Positions 28,050-36,157 of a stretch of 64,000 nucleotides of DNA are shown one piece after another. The position numbers were made by a program, and so were the translations under genes. The notes under the pieces are model-generated. The model made no database searches, was not told where the DNA came from, and saw nothing but the letters and a program-made list of their open reading frames with translations. Position 1 is the stretch's first letter; each line of letters begins with the position of its first letter. Source of the stretch: an uncultured Succinivibrionaceae bacterium (GTDB taxonomy: Bacteria > Pseudomonadota > Gammaproteobacteria > Enterobacterales > Succinivibrionaceae); contig UQCV01000002.1 of NCBI GenBank assembly GCA_900539665.1, forward strand, positions 10,535 through 74,534, read 5' to 3'.

Positions 28050-29501
28050 TCATAACAACAATTCATTCATGATCTGTTTTTTGTCATTTTCTACATTATT
28101 AAACGGCAAAAAATAAAAATAGTACGAATGCATACCTAATTTCAAAGCTGCAGCTTTTTCCTCAATGTACGGAAGCATTTCTGCAATATCAGATTTAATC
28201 CGTTCTACTGCATTTCGACGAAAAGCTTCATTATCATCATCTTGCAAATCTAAGGAATAACCAATAAAGACACCAAACGCCATATCAGGTGCAGATTGGC
28301 GATTCTTGTTAGGTATAAGAATCTGACGTAGCCAAGCAGTAGTATCTTTGTCGAAAGAATGGTTGAACAATGCGTTATCAACCATTTCCATCTCACAAGC
28401 TTTTCTCGATTTAATAGCCGATATCACATTAAACGCCGAATCTATACCATCTGACAAATGACCACTTAAGCTGGAGGCTCCGAATACCAATTGAAAACTT
28501 ATATTCCCACCAACTCTACGCTTAAGCAGATGTACGCTATCACTCTTGCTTTGAAAATGGCTAGAGGATGTATTTATCTCAACTTTACTTAGCAATTTTG
28601 GTGCATGAAGTCCCCCTTCCATAAATGTAAAGAGTAGCATTTCTCCTAATTCATTGCCGGTGCCTTTCTGACCGGGCTGACCATTTGCCTTCATTAGTTT
28701 GAGAGCTTTTGCCCCAATGTTCCTAACTTTATTTTTGTTATAGAAATCTTGTATTTGAGCCCTAGAATATACATACATTCCAACACTATCTAACAGGTAT
28801 TCGTTTAAAGCCGTGTAATCGAAAGCCGAATCTGATATGTCTAAATAATATAAATTTATTTCACATTTATTTTTTAATTCTAAGTTTCTTTTATTTTCAA
28901 TTTTATGGAATACGACATCAAAATCGCCTCCATCCAAAGTACAAACCAACTCTTCCGATTTAACAACTACCGATGACTGAATGGTGATGGTATTACGACT
29001 TTTTTCAAAACTATCGACATAAGTCTTATTTACTTGCGCGATTGTGGCTTTGCCTGATTTGTTCTCAACTGCCGTTACTGTATACATAAGAATATTGCTT
29101 AAGAACTCAGCAGGATCGAATGTGGTCAAATTTTTAAGTTCTTCAAAACGCATACTCCCAATTAGACAGTCATCCTCACTAATACTAGAAAGTGCTATAT
29201 CTTTCAAAGCAAGTAAGGCAAGCGGAATCTTTTCATGTGTCAACAAGGGAATAACATATTCTTGTATTTTTCCAACAACTGTTTCAGGCTTAATAGATTG
29301 AGAAATTTTGATAACGTGTGCTGGAGATAGATTATCAGTGCACGAGTTCAGTTTACTAACAGCACTATGGTCAACCTCTAACATATCACCGTACTGTTCA
29401 TTAACCACCTTCACAAGAGTTCCGCAAAGTACGCTATTAGAAATTTTAGGCTTTGAACAGCATTTTAATATTCTAAGTAGTGCAGCAAAACAAAGAACCA
29501 A
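28050..29501 (-). CDS. DUF1837 (HamA-like) effector with an extended N-terminus (483 aa)
   Basis: The C-terminal ~270 residues match DUF1837, the HamA component of Hachiman: GNELGEMLLFTFMEGGLHAP near 282, PKLLSKVEIN near 301, and FQLVFGASSLSGHLSDGIDS near 336. In classical HamA, a nuclease-like E-x-K motif falls about where GASSL lies, so the usual catalytic residues look altered. The first ~190 residues are mainly helical (IPLALLALKDIALSSISED) and have no counterpart in short HamA proteins. The start is TTG with GAGGGG 9 nt upstream, 15 bp after the XRE gene. Assignment of DUF1837 is good; activity is uncertain. Confidence 0.8.
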   Translation of the reverse strand: MVLCFAALLRILKCCSKPKISNSVLCGTLVKVVNEQYGDMLEVDHSAVSKLNSCTDNLSPAHVIKISQSIKPETVVGKIQEYVIPLLTHEKIPLALLALKDIALSSISEDDCLIGSMRFEELKNLTTFDPAEFLSNILMYTVTAVENKSGKATIAQVNKTYVDSFEKSRNTITIQSSVVVKSEELVCTLDGGDFDVVFHKIENKRNLELKNKCEINLYYLDISDSAFDYTALNEYLLDSVGMYVYSRAQIQDFYNKNKVRNIGAKALKLMKANGQPGQKGTGNELGEMLLFTFMEGGLHAPKLLSKVEINTSSSHFQSKSDSVHLLKRRVGGNISFQLVFGASSLSGHLSDGIDSAFNVISAIKSRKACEMEMVDNALFNHSFDKDTTAWLRQILIPNKNRQSAPDMAFGVFIGYSLDLQDDDNEAFRRNAVERIKSDIAEMLPYIEEKAAALKLGMHSYYFYFLPFNNVENDKKQIMNELLL

Positions 29502-29516
29502 CTATAAAATCCCCTC

Positions 29517-29729
29517 TTAATTGTTTTCATCACTTACAAAATCTACAAGATCACCTATATTACAGTTTAACTTTTCACAAATTCTCCCAAGAACATCTAG
29601 GCTCACAGCCTCACCTCTCCCCATTTTTGCAATCGTAGCGGAGTTAATTTTTGTTAATTCCATAAGATCTTTTTTCATCATATTCTTATCAATTAACAAC
29701 TTCCAAAGTTTTTTGTAGCTGTACGCCAT
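29517..29729 (-). CDS. Small XRE-family regulator (70 aa)
   Basis: A single HTH of the Cro/C1 type fills most of the protein (KKDLMELTKINSATIAKMGR, then LDVLGRICEKLNCNIGDLVD). GGAGTTAACTTT sets the start at MAYSYKKLWK; the frame is open 8 codons upstream with an ATG. It is the first gene of the leftward defence transcript (XRE, DUF1837, helicase, perhaps the 491-aa gene), which fits autoregulation of that cassette. It could also act as the missing C-type regulator of the PvuII-like system; this is untested. Confidence 0.85.
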   Translation of the reverse strand: MAYSYKKLWKLLIDKNMMKKDLMELTKINSATIAKMGRGEAVSLDVLGRICEKLNCNIGDLVDFVSDENN

Positions 29730-29963
29730 AAAGTTAACTCCAATCCAGAACATTATTTCTTACACAAGGCAATAACACTTCTATTGTCACCGTATCACAC
29801 AACCATAGTTCTTACAACAAAAACATTGAATTTATAAACAAGAACTTTAAAAACACAAAGTTTTTGGCATAACCAAGACACCAATTTTTTTTCCAAGTTA
29901 TTTCCAAGTTTTTTCCATGTTATCCCAAAACCCTAATTTCTAAAATGTTCACATAAAGATTTC

Positions 29964-30203
29964 ATGCCTTGAGCACGGCATTAAAAGGCTCTCTCTGAAG
30001 ATAGTACACCTTCTTCACGGCCGTGAGGTGAGTTTCGTTGCTATCGGATGAGGTGTTTGTAACTTAAGAGTGCCAGCTCAACGAAACGGCTGGACACCCG
30101 GTGAAGCGGATCATTCCGCAGAGGTGTCCATCTATGTACATAGCTACTGGCAGCCATGAGGGGCGACTCTGCTTCGGTTTTTTCAACCGCCTAGCAAGGA
30201 GTC
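29964..30203 (+). ncRNA. Candidate structured leader RNA (pseudoknot, stem over ribosome site)
   Basis: Pairings seen by eye are ATGCC/GGCAT (29964-29981), palindrome CACGGCCGTG (30016-30025), GTTTCGTTG (30032-30040) with CAACGAAAC (30079-30087), CCAGC/GCTGG around that second arm (a pseudoknot), GGACACC/GGTGTCC (30092-30129) enclosing GCGGA/TCCGC, palindrome CTATGTACATAG (30132-30143), TGCCAG/CTGGCA (30071-30152), and GACTC (30165-30169) with GAGTC (30199-30203). The last covers AGGAG of the next gene. I cannot match it to a known RNA family. Confidence 0.55.
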
Positions 30204-30209
30204 AAACCC

Positions 30210-30854
30210 ATGGCAAAAAATGTAAAGGGTAATTGTGCCCAAAGTAAATCTAAAGGACGAATTAACGACAAAGGAAAACAAGTATATGACGCTCCTATCA
30301 GAATTGTTAATCAGAAAGATCTCAGAAACTACGGTATTATGTGGAAGGACTGCGAAACTTTATACGTCGGAGGAATCGAACCAATGAACGTGTATATGTA
30401 TGAGACCGACGATCCTAAGTTGGCAGATTATTTCTGGAAAGAAATCAACGTTGAACATCACAGAAACTGCCGGAGCACCCGCTGCATTGTTCCTGGTACA
30501 CTGAAACCTCTTATCGTATGCCCCGAATGTAATAAGTGCTCAGAATGCCCTTATGGCAGAAAGCCTGAAGAGCGTCAGCCCAGGGTCATCAATTATGACG
30601 TTCCGGAAGAACTTATGAGCAATGAAGGTGAGGAATTTTCAGTAATGAACGAAGCTGAAAGTGAGATGTTTTATAATGAGCTGATTGCTGCCATGAACAG
30701 GAAAAATCCGCTTATAGCAGAAGTGTTTGTCAGGTTTCACACCTACGACCTCAGTGCTCCGGAAATTGCAGCAGAACTTGGGATAGATAAACGAGCTGTG
30801 TACTATCTGAAGGAACAGGGTGAGCAAATCAGAGATAAGATGGTGAACCTGTAA
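30210..30854 (+). CDS. Cys-rich protein with C-terminal sigma-region-4-like HTH (214 aa)
   Basis: I recognise the layout but not a specific function. Residues ~30-85 hold a conserved-looking globular part (MWKDCETLYVGGIEPMNVYM). A Cys cluster (NCRSTRCIV, then VCPECNKCSECPYGRK) near 90-120 suggests a zinc site. The C-terminal ~45 residues form an HTH (HTYDLSAPEIAAELGIDKRA) like sigma-70 region 4. It could be a phage or conjugative-element transcription factor. It follows the structured leader, whose last stem covers its Shine-Dalgarno, so translation may be regulated. Codon usage resembles the GC-richer phage block. Confidence 0.75.
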   Translation: MAKNVKGNCAQSKSKGRINDKGKQVYDAPIRIVNQKDLRNYGIMWKDCETLYVGGIEPMNVYMYETDDPKLADYFWKEINVEHHRNCRSTRCIVPGTLKPLIVCPECNKCSECPYGRKPEERQPRVINYDVPEELMSNEGEEFSVMNEAESEMFYNELIAAMNRKNPLIAEVFVRFHTYDLSAPEIAAELGIDKRAVYYLKEQGEQIRDKMVNL

Positions 30855-30880
30855 ACAGGTATCCTCTTTAAGTTTAAGGC

Positions 30881-30909
30881 GGTGTCGCGCGGTTAGGAAC
30901 TGCGGCACC
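30881..30909 (+). other. Hairpin after the Cys-rich/HTH gene
   Basis: GGTGTCGC (30881-30888) pairs with GCGGCACC (30902-30909), an 8-bp stem with one G-U pair. There is no T-run, so it is not a clear terminator. Confidence 0.45.
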
Positions 30910-30935
30910 GTTGATAACTTTAATGAGGATTAATA

Positions 30936-30968
30936 GTGGATAATGTATATTCAACGCCTAATATAATC
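30936..30968 (+). pseudogene. Orphan start: ribosome site and GTG leading into a truncated frame
   Basis: GAGGATTAATA before GTG at 30936 resembles a phage gene start (the same TTTAATGAGGATT string precedes polA). The frame then runs into the 3' end of the repressor gene and stops after about 32 codons. It may mark where an ancestral phage gene was cut by recombination. It could also be a chance short frame. Confidence 0.3.
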
Positions 30969-31976
30969 TCATCTATGGTCGTCAGCATTGGATCTAATAT
31001 GCAATTTATGAAAAAGTTTGGCGGTTTTAATTAATGCTTGTTTTACAATAGCTTCAAAATCTTCTTTATCATATATCCCTTTATCAAGTTTATTATGGGC
31101 ATCAACAAGCTTTGCCAAGCAATTGTTGATAATTGTATTATCATCATCTAAATTACCGACATATTTACCTTGAAATTCGTCGTAGTCACTCTTATACTTA
31201 GGGAAACGGAAAAATTGATACTTCACATCCACCTCATCAAACATTGTTTGGTTTCCAAGTCGTGCATGCACAAGCCCCATCTCAGCACTCTTTTTTTCAT
31301 CTTGAGATAACTCGTATTCGTCAACATCTGTATAATGTTTAGGCTTTTTCTCTTTTATGGTTTCTTCTTTAATATCAATTCTTCTATCATTGAGCAGTAT
31401 GGACAAAAATTCGCATATTTCATAATTTGAACGTACTTTTCGTCCCATCAAGAAATCAACTGAAACACCGAAATAATCAGCGATATGTTTAATCTGCTCT
31501 AAAGAAAAAAAATTTGAACCATTTTCAATTTTCAGACATTTACTAACCTCAGATTCACTCATCCCAACGATCTCACCTAAATCTTTGTTGTCAAAGCTAT
31601 AGGATGGCGTTAGAAATGTAGGTGCTAGTGGGATCCCTTCTGAATCTACAGTGGGCTCTTCAATTTTCTGACAAACAACATTATCCATCAATATGCGAAT
31701 ATTCTTTATAATAATGTTTTCTGTATCTGATTTTGCAGAATGCTTCATCCCGACTAATTCATCTACAGAGCAGTCAAATAATTTAGCTAACTTACACACC
31801 TGATCAATACTAAAGCATCTTGTTACGTCATTTATGCATTTTGAAAAATTTGATTGGTTCATATCGATATCAACTGCTATTTGACTTGCACTTTTTTTTG
31901 AATTGCGAACTAATCCATTTACATTGTTCTTAAGATTTTGAACATAAACACTAACTTCTTTTTGATTAGCTGTCAT
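30969..31976 (-). CDS. Repressor-like protein with two XRE HTH domains (335 aa)
   Basis: Two Cro/C1-type HTH units are visible: SASQIAVDIDMNQSNFSKCI with IDQVCKLAKLFDCSVDELVG (residues ~27-75) and LGEIVGMSESEVSKCLKIEN with LEQIKHIADYFGVSVDFLMG (~132-178). The C-terminal ~150 residues are charged and helical with no protease motif seen. It lies opposite to the genes on both sides, which fits a lysogeny regulator or a host regulator near the element boundary. AAGGAATATTAAAACA precedes the ATG with a rather long spacer. The gene is AT-rich, like the cargo and host DNA. Confidence 0.8.
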   Translation of the reverse strand: MTANQKEVSVYVQNLKNNVNGLVRNSKKSASQIAVDIDMNQSNFSKCINDVTRCFSIDQVCKLAKLFDCSVDELVGMKHSAKSDTENIIIKNIRILMDNVVCQKIEEPTVDSEGIPLAPTFLTPSYSFDNKDLGEIVGMSESEVSKCLKIENGSNFFSLEQIKHIADYFGVSVDFLMGRKVRSNYEICEFLSILLNDRRIDIKEETIKEKKPKHYTDVDEYELSQDEKKSAEMGLVHARLGNQTMFDEVDVKYQFFRFPKYKSDYDEFQGKYVGNLDDDNTIINNCLAKLVDAHNKLDKGIYDKEDFEAIVKQALIKTAKLFHKLHIRSNADDHR

Positions 31977-32123
31977 TGTTTTAATATTCCTTTACGACCT
32001 TATAATATTCCTTTAAATTCCTTGCTGTGTCTAAACTGCATATGATATTCTATATCAACATCGGCGTGATGTAAATACTTATGATTTTCTACTTTCATGA
32101 GCTACAAGTAACAGGAGTAAATA

Positions 32124-32543
32124 ATGACTTACTATAAAAAGAAAAAGATGCTCTCCTATATGGAGGGACTGCTCGAGGAGTACTTTAACCCCGAAACCGA
32201 TCCTAGAATTCCTCTTTTAGACGAAATTGATGAACTGGAAAATATGGTTCCATATGAATTAAGAGAGCGTTTTATCGATGACGATGTCATCGGCGATGCC
32301 GTTAAAGACAAGCAGATTGAAGAACTGAAAGCAACTAACGCCCCGCAGTCTGAATTAGAGCGCGTGGAAGAAATGAGTTCTTTCGAAGTTATGGATGAAT
32401 TTGGCTTGGACAAAGCCGAAACCATCCAGGAAATCGCAATCAATAACGTTAATGCACAGCTTAATGCTATAGAGAAGAATATCGAGGATTTGCAGAAGGA
32501 TATCGAAGAAACAAGAAATACCCCGTCCAGATATTTCGATTAA
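32124..32543 (+). CDS. Unrecognised acidic coiled protein (139 aa)
   Basis: I do not recognise this protein. It is strongly acidic, with a Lys-rich start (MTYYKKKKMLSYMEGLLEEY), an acidic middle and a C-terminal coiled-coil-like helix (NVNAQLNAIEKNIEDLQKDI). GGAGTAAATA directly before the ATG supports the start. It is divergent from the repressor gene across a 147-bp gap, the place where a cro- or antirepressor-type partner often sits, but no HTH is seen. Membership of the phage or host is unresolved. Confidence 0.6.
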   Translation: MTYYKKKKMLSYMEGLLEEYFNPETDPRIPLLDEIDELENMVPYELRERFIDDDVIGDAVKDKQIEELKATNAPQSELERVEEMSSFEVMDEFGLDKAETIQEIAINNVNAQLNAIEKNIEDLQKDIEETRNTPSRYFD

Positions 32544-32848
32544 GTCTCTAGTAACGTTATACCATGGAGCCGGAGACGTTTCGGCACAAGACATCAGCAG
32601 AAAAAGGTAAGATGAATCTGGTATGAATTTCTGAAAAAAAGAACCTTGCATACACGGTTAAAAGCGATGAGATACTTCTTAGCGTTCACTGCTGGTTTGC
32701 ATGAAAATCCTGTTCTATGAATTGACTATTAGACAAGCTTTCCTATTGTGCGTGAGAAGAATACAAAACTGGCAGTGATGTGGGCTGCCGACATTATATG
32801 AAGCATATTCTTTTGTTATTTACATAAATACTAGGAGTATAACATACT
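32544..32848. other. 305-bp gap with no gene seen
   Basis: No open frame, repeat array or RNA gene is recognisable. The sequence is AT-rich, and GGAG appears at its end before the next start codon. A promoter for the three-gene operon should lie here, but I could not fix -35/-10 boxes. Confidence 0.5.
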
Positions 32849-33490
32849 ATGAATAATTTATTATTTCAACAGACCTTTGATGAAGCAGAAGTGGAAAATA
32901 TCATCAACAGCATCAAACATAAGGATTGGTTAGAGAACAAGAACCTCTCTGGCATCTCTTTTATCGGCAAAGAATCAGATATCAAAAAATACTTAGATAA
33001 CCTCAACTGTACATTTATGATTGCTGTATTGAAATTACCGCTTGAAATGCAGTTAACTCAGGGTTCCTATCTACTTGAAACACTGGTATCCAAAAGCCAT
33101 TCGGATGCAGAACTATTCACTTTAATTGACCAATGCAACAGCCATATCGTTACCTTTTGGGGTATTGCTAAAATGCGGGTTAATATCCCATTAGGTTTCA
33201 GATTTACTGAAGAAAACCCGTCTCCTGTAGAGGATTCATTTAAGGAAAAAATTTTAAGAATTTATTCCATGAAAGGCTTTAAAAACGCCGGCTACAGATA
33301 TCAAAATAAAATTATTCTTTCTGATTCATTTTCATACTTTACCTGGTCACAAAAGTTAAAAAAATGGAGCATTAATGTTTCTGATAATCCAGTTTTAAGT
33401 TCTGAAATAGAAGAAGCCTTGACTTTAATCAAAGGTCAGTTCAAAAATCACGCAAACACTGTGTTGGAACAGCATGAGGTAAAATTATGA
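32849..33490 (+). CDS. Unrecognised protein, first gene of a coupled three-gene operon (213 aa)
   Basis: I do not recognise this protein. It is soluble-looking, mixed alpha/beta, with no signal peptide or obvious catalytic motif. Conserved-looking stretches are HIVTFWGIAKMRVNIPLGFR near residue 95 and FSYFTWSQKLKKWSINVSDN near 150. AGGAG is 11-15 nt before the ATG. The stop overlaps the next start (ATGA), so the three genes from 32.8 to 34.3 kb are expected to be translated together. Low GC and the lack of phage-type relatives leave open whether this belongs to the host or to element cargo. Confidence 0.65.
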   Translation: MNNLLFQQTFDEAEVENIINSIKHKDWLENKNLSGISFIGKESDIKKYLDNLNCTFMIAVLKLPLEMQLTQGSYLLETLVSKSHSDAELFTLIDQCNSHIVTFWGIAKMRVNIPLGFRFTEENPSPVEDSFKEKILRIYSMKGFKNAGYRYQNKIILSDSFSYFTWSQKLKKWSINVSDNPVLSSEIEEALTLIKGQFKNHANTVLEQHEVKL

Positions 33491-33870
33491 AGATATCCAC
33501 AGTAATTTTTTGTTTTATTTTTTCCATAGTTATAGGTATCGGATTAGTCATAATCCAGAAACCTTGGATATTGAAGCGTTGGTTCCCTTCAGAAGAGACA
33601 GAGTCTCATTTGGGAGCTTGGGGTAAGTATAGTTCAGCAAAATCTTATTTGGAGGGTTTAATTGCAGAGTTGCCGTTTCTTGAGGATGAGAATTTACAGA
33701 TGTCTCAATTATTGTTTGAAAAAGAACGGATGCGTCAATGTGGATATCCTTATAAACAGCCTAATAAGAAACAACAGCGAATTAGCTTAGACTGCAATAC
33801 AGAATTTTACGTTAAGAGATATAACGAATTGAGCGAACAATATATGACAGGAGAATCAGATCATGAATAA
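33487..33870 (+). CDS. Unrecognised single-pass membrane protein (127 aa)
   Basis: An N-terminal hydrophobic helix (VIFCFIFSIVIGIGLVIIQ, residues 6-24) would anchor the protein in the inner membrane. The remaining ~100 residues are charged and hydrophilic with no recognised motif; the helix KSYLEGLIAELPFLEDENLQ near 52 is the clearest secondary structure. It overlaps the upstream gene by 4 nt and the downstream gene by 8 nt, a tightly coupled operon. No cleavage site is evident, so a signal anchor is more likely than a secreted form. Confidence 0.65.
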   Translation: MKISTVIFCFIFSIVIGIGLVIIQKPWILKRWFPSEETESHLGAWGKYSSAKSYLEGLIAELPFLEDENLQMSQLLFEKERMRQCGYPYKQPNKKQQRISLDCNTEFYVKRYNELSEQYMTGESDHE

Positions 33871-34282
33871 TAATTTAAATCAAGACTTAACCATAGATAA
33901 ATTGGATAAGTTAACGGCTGAAGGAAAAATAAAAGGAATAACAGTGACGCTAACATCTATTTATGATGGAACGAGAACTGTTATGCACACAGACAAGAAC
34001 ACTATATGGTCGATTAGTCAGTCACCCAACGGTGCAGTAACTGGTCATTTCATGAGTTTTCCTACTGAGAATAACATTTTATCTACACAAGAAAATATAG
34101 TCTTGGAAGAAGACGAGAGCTTTGAAGATGAAATTAGCTCTAACGATGATTATGAGGAGGAAATTAATACCCCTTTTGATATTGACGATGGTGAGTATCG
34201 GGATGAGGAAGAACGTGCTCAAGCAGAATTTGATTGGGAAGCTACAGTTGCCAAAAATTATTGGAGAGAACACAATAGCTAG
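33863..34282 (+). CDS. Unrecognised acidic protein (139 aa)
   Basis: I do not recognise this protein. The N-terminal half has a beta-rich part (GITVTLTSIYDGTRTVMHTD), while residues ~80-125 are very acidic (DEISSNDDYEEEIN, then DGEYRDEEERAQAEFDW). An acidic partner after a membrane protein could be an adaptor or DNA mimic, but nothing fixes this. It is the last gene of the three-gene operon and is followed by a clear hairpin terminator. Confidence 0.6.
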   Translation: MNNNLNQDLTIDKLDKLTAEGKIKGITVTLTSIYDGTRTVMHTDKNTIWSISQSPNGAVTGHFMSFPTENNILSTQENIVLEEDESFEDEISSNDDYEEEINTPFDIDDGEYRDEEERAQAEFDWEATVAKNYWREHNS

Positions 34283-34318
34283 ATGTAGAACCAACAAGCT
34301 ATTAGTTTAGTTCTAGAG

Positions 34319-34347
34319 ATAGCGGTGCTAAACTCAAACACCGCTAT
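34319..34347 (+). terminator. Terminator of the three-gene operon
   Basis: ATAGCGGTG (34319-34327) and CACCGCTAT (34339-34347) form a perfect 9-bp stem with an 11-nt loop, followed by a short T-rich stretch. Confidence 0.65.
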
Positions 34348-34535
34348 TTATGACATCAAAACGCTATCCACAACCCTGCTTTTACCCTTAAAATAGCGAA
34401 ACAGTATTCTCAACTATGCTGTATCTCCCGCCCTTGATATGTTCATACATACAGCATAAATCTGGTTTTACCATCATGCCTAAAAAAGCTCCACACCTCG
34501 CAAAACCTTTGATTTCAAGGGCTTTCAGCCGTTAC

Positions 34536-35864
34536 CTATTTCTCCCTTGACAGTAAAACTACCGTCTCAACATGATCGGTATGTGGGAACATATCAACTG
34601 CTTCAAAAGCTCTTAATTCATAACCATATTTAGCCGCCACTTCTAAATCACGTTTTTGGCTTATTGGGTTACAAGAAATATAAACAAAACGTTGCACTCC
34701 AAAGGCCGCCAACGTTTGAAAAACTTCAGGAGCCGCCCCTTTGCGCGCCGGATCTAAAATTGCGCTATCAATCTTTATTCCCTGAGCTGCAAGCTGCGGA
34801 AAAATTTTTTCAACTAATCCACATTTAAATTCGACATTAGTAATACCATTTAGCTTAGCATTAGATTTTGCATCATTAACAGCCGAATCGACGCACTCAA
34901 CACCAATTACTTGAGCAACCTTCTTCGCCACATATAAGCTAATAGTCCCCGCCCCTGAGTATAAATCCGCTACCACATCAGTAGCCTTTGGCGCTAAAAG
35001 CTCTAACGCCCGCTTATACATAACTTCCGCTTGAGTTGGGTTTATCTGCAAAAATGACTCCGCATTGATGGCAAATTTATTCCCTAAAATAGAAGTTTCA
35101 ATCGTTTCCTTACCAGCAACTTGGATAAATTTAGGGCCTAAGATTCTATTACCCGGTAAATTGTTAATGTTGATTTTTAAAGAGGAAAGCTTAAGTTCAC
35201 TGTAGAGGGAAGCGACTTTTGCAATAAAATCAGCAGAAGGTTCAGCGTAGAATACCAATACACACATACGTTCACCTTCATCAGCCCCTCGTAAAAAGAT
35301 GTAACGAAGATTAGGCGCTAAATTTGGGTCTTGCGCGGCAAAAAAAGAACTGATTTTTTCACGAGCATCAGTCATCCAACGCGCTTCTAACGCGCAAGAG
35401 GCTAATGGAATAATGTCGTGACTACCACGAGCATAAAGCCCAATAGTAAGTTTTCCACCTTGGGTGGAACATGCGCACACCGATTTATTACGGTAAGCAA
35501 AAGGATCTGACATCGCATGAATTGGGGCCTGCATTACTATGTTAGCTTCTTTAGTTGAAGCGTACAAAGCTGCTAAACGTCTACGTTTATCCTGAAGTTC
35601 AGCTCCATAACGCACGCAGGTATAGCTACAGCTCCCACAACCGTGAGCACAAAAGCTAGGTGCGCGTTCGGGAGACGGTTTGAGAATCTCAAGTAATTCC
35701 CCAGTAAAAAAAGTTGGATGTTCAGTCCCTAAACGAACTTTTACTTCTTCTTGTGGCAAAGCACCAGCAACAAAAATTTTTTTACCTTCATAATAGGCAA
35801 AAGCATCTCCACCTTGGGCACGGTCTAACATGGTTAATACAACTTCAGGAGCCGAGGTGGTCAT
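34536..35864 (-). CDS. RlmD/TrmA-family RNA uracil-C5 methyltransferase (442 aa)
   Basis: This SAM-dependent enzyme methylates uracil C5 in rRNA or tRNA. An N-terminal TRAM-like domain (VVLTMLDRAQGGDAFAYYEG) is followed by an Fe-S cysteine cluster (FCAHGCGSCSYTC) near residue 80, the SAM-binding LYSGAGTISLYVAKKV near 305, DPARKGAAPEV near 365, and YISCNPIS near 390 with the catalytic Cys. The Cys cluster and TRAM domain favour an RlmD-like rRNA enzyme over TrmA. AAGGAAGAGCATT sets the start at MTTSAPEVVL; the frame is open upstream with TTG. It is the first clear core gene to the right of the phage region. Confidence 0.88.
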   Translation of the reverse strand: MTTSAPEVVLTMLDRAQGGDAFAYYEGKKIFVAGALPQEEVKVRLGTEHPTFFTGELLEILKPSPERAPSFCAHGCGSCSYTCVRYGAELQDKRRRLAALYASTKEANIVMQAPIHAMSDPFAYRNKSVCACSTQGGKLTIGLYARGSHDIIPLASCALEARWMTDAREKISSFFAAQDPNLAPNLRYIFLRGADEGERMCVLVFYAEPSADFIAKVASLYSELKLSSLKININNLPGNRILGPKFIQVAGKETIETSILGNKFAINAESFLQINPTQAEVMYKRALELLAPKATDVVADLYSGAGTISLYVAKKVAQVIGVECVDSAVNDAKSNAKLNGITNVEFKCGLVEKIFPQLAAQGIKIDSAILDPARKGAAPEVFQTLAAFGVQRFVYISCNPISQKRDLEVAAKYGYELRAFEAVDMFPHTDHVETVVLLSREK

Positions 35865-36157
35865 AATGCTCTTCCTTAAATTTACAATTCTTGATACCAA
35901 ACTTTTAAATCTTTTCGATTCGCTACAAACACAATATACCTGTTCTCGTTATGAAGATAAAGAATCTCCAAACGGGAACTTCTCACAACGCAGCTTAAAC
36001 ATGCATTGAGCAACTAAGACCTACGTTATGAATTTTAAGGTTGTTTTGTTTACCGTTTTTCTTACAGCGTATTATACAAAGGGGAGCGCAAAAACAAAGA
36101 CTAAATGAAATATGTTAAGGAAGAAAAAAAGATAATATCTAGATCATAGATAATAGG
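35865..36157. other. Gap between the methyltransferase gene and the tRNA, nothing recognised
   Basis: AT-rich DNA without an open frame or repeat. The promoter of the methyltransferase gene is expected near its right-hand start. I saw no attachment-site duplication next to the tRNA. Confidence 0.5.

Noticed and set aside
29517..29729. C protein of the PvuII-like system
   Set aside because: It is 6 kb from the R and M genes and adjacent to the DUF1837 gene, so control of the Hachiman-like cassette is the simpler reading. Kept only as an alternative.
30041..30087. Hammerhead-type ribozyme (CGGATGAGG ... CGAAAC)
   Set aside because: The core differs from CTGATGA at a required position, and no stem II hairpin lies between the two parts. 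Treated as part of the structured leader instead.
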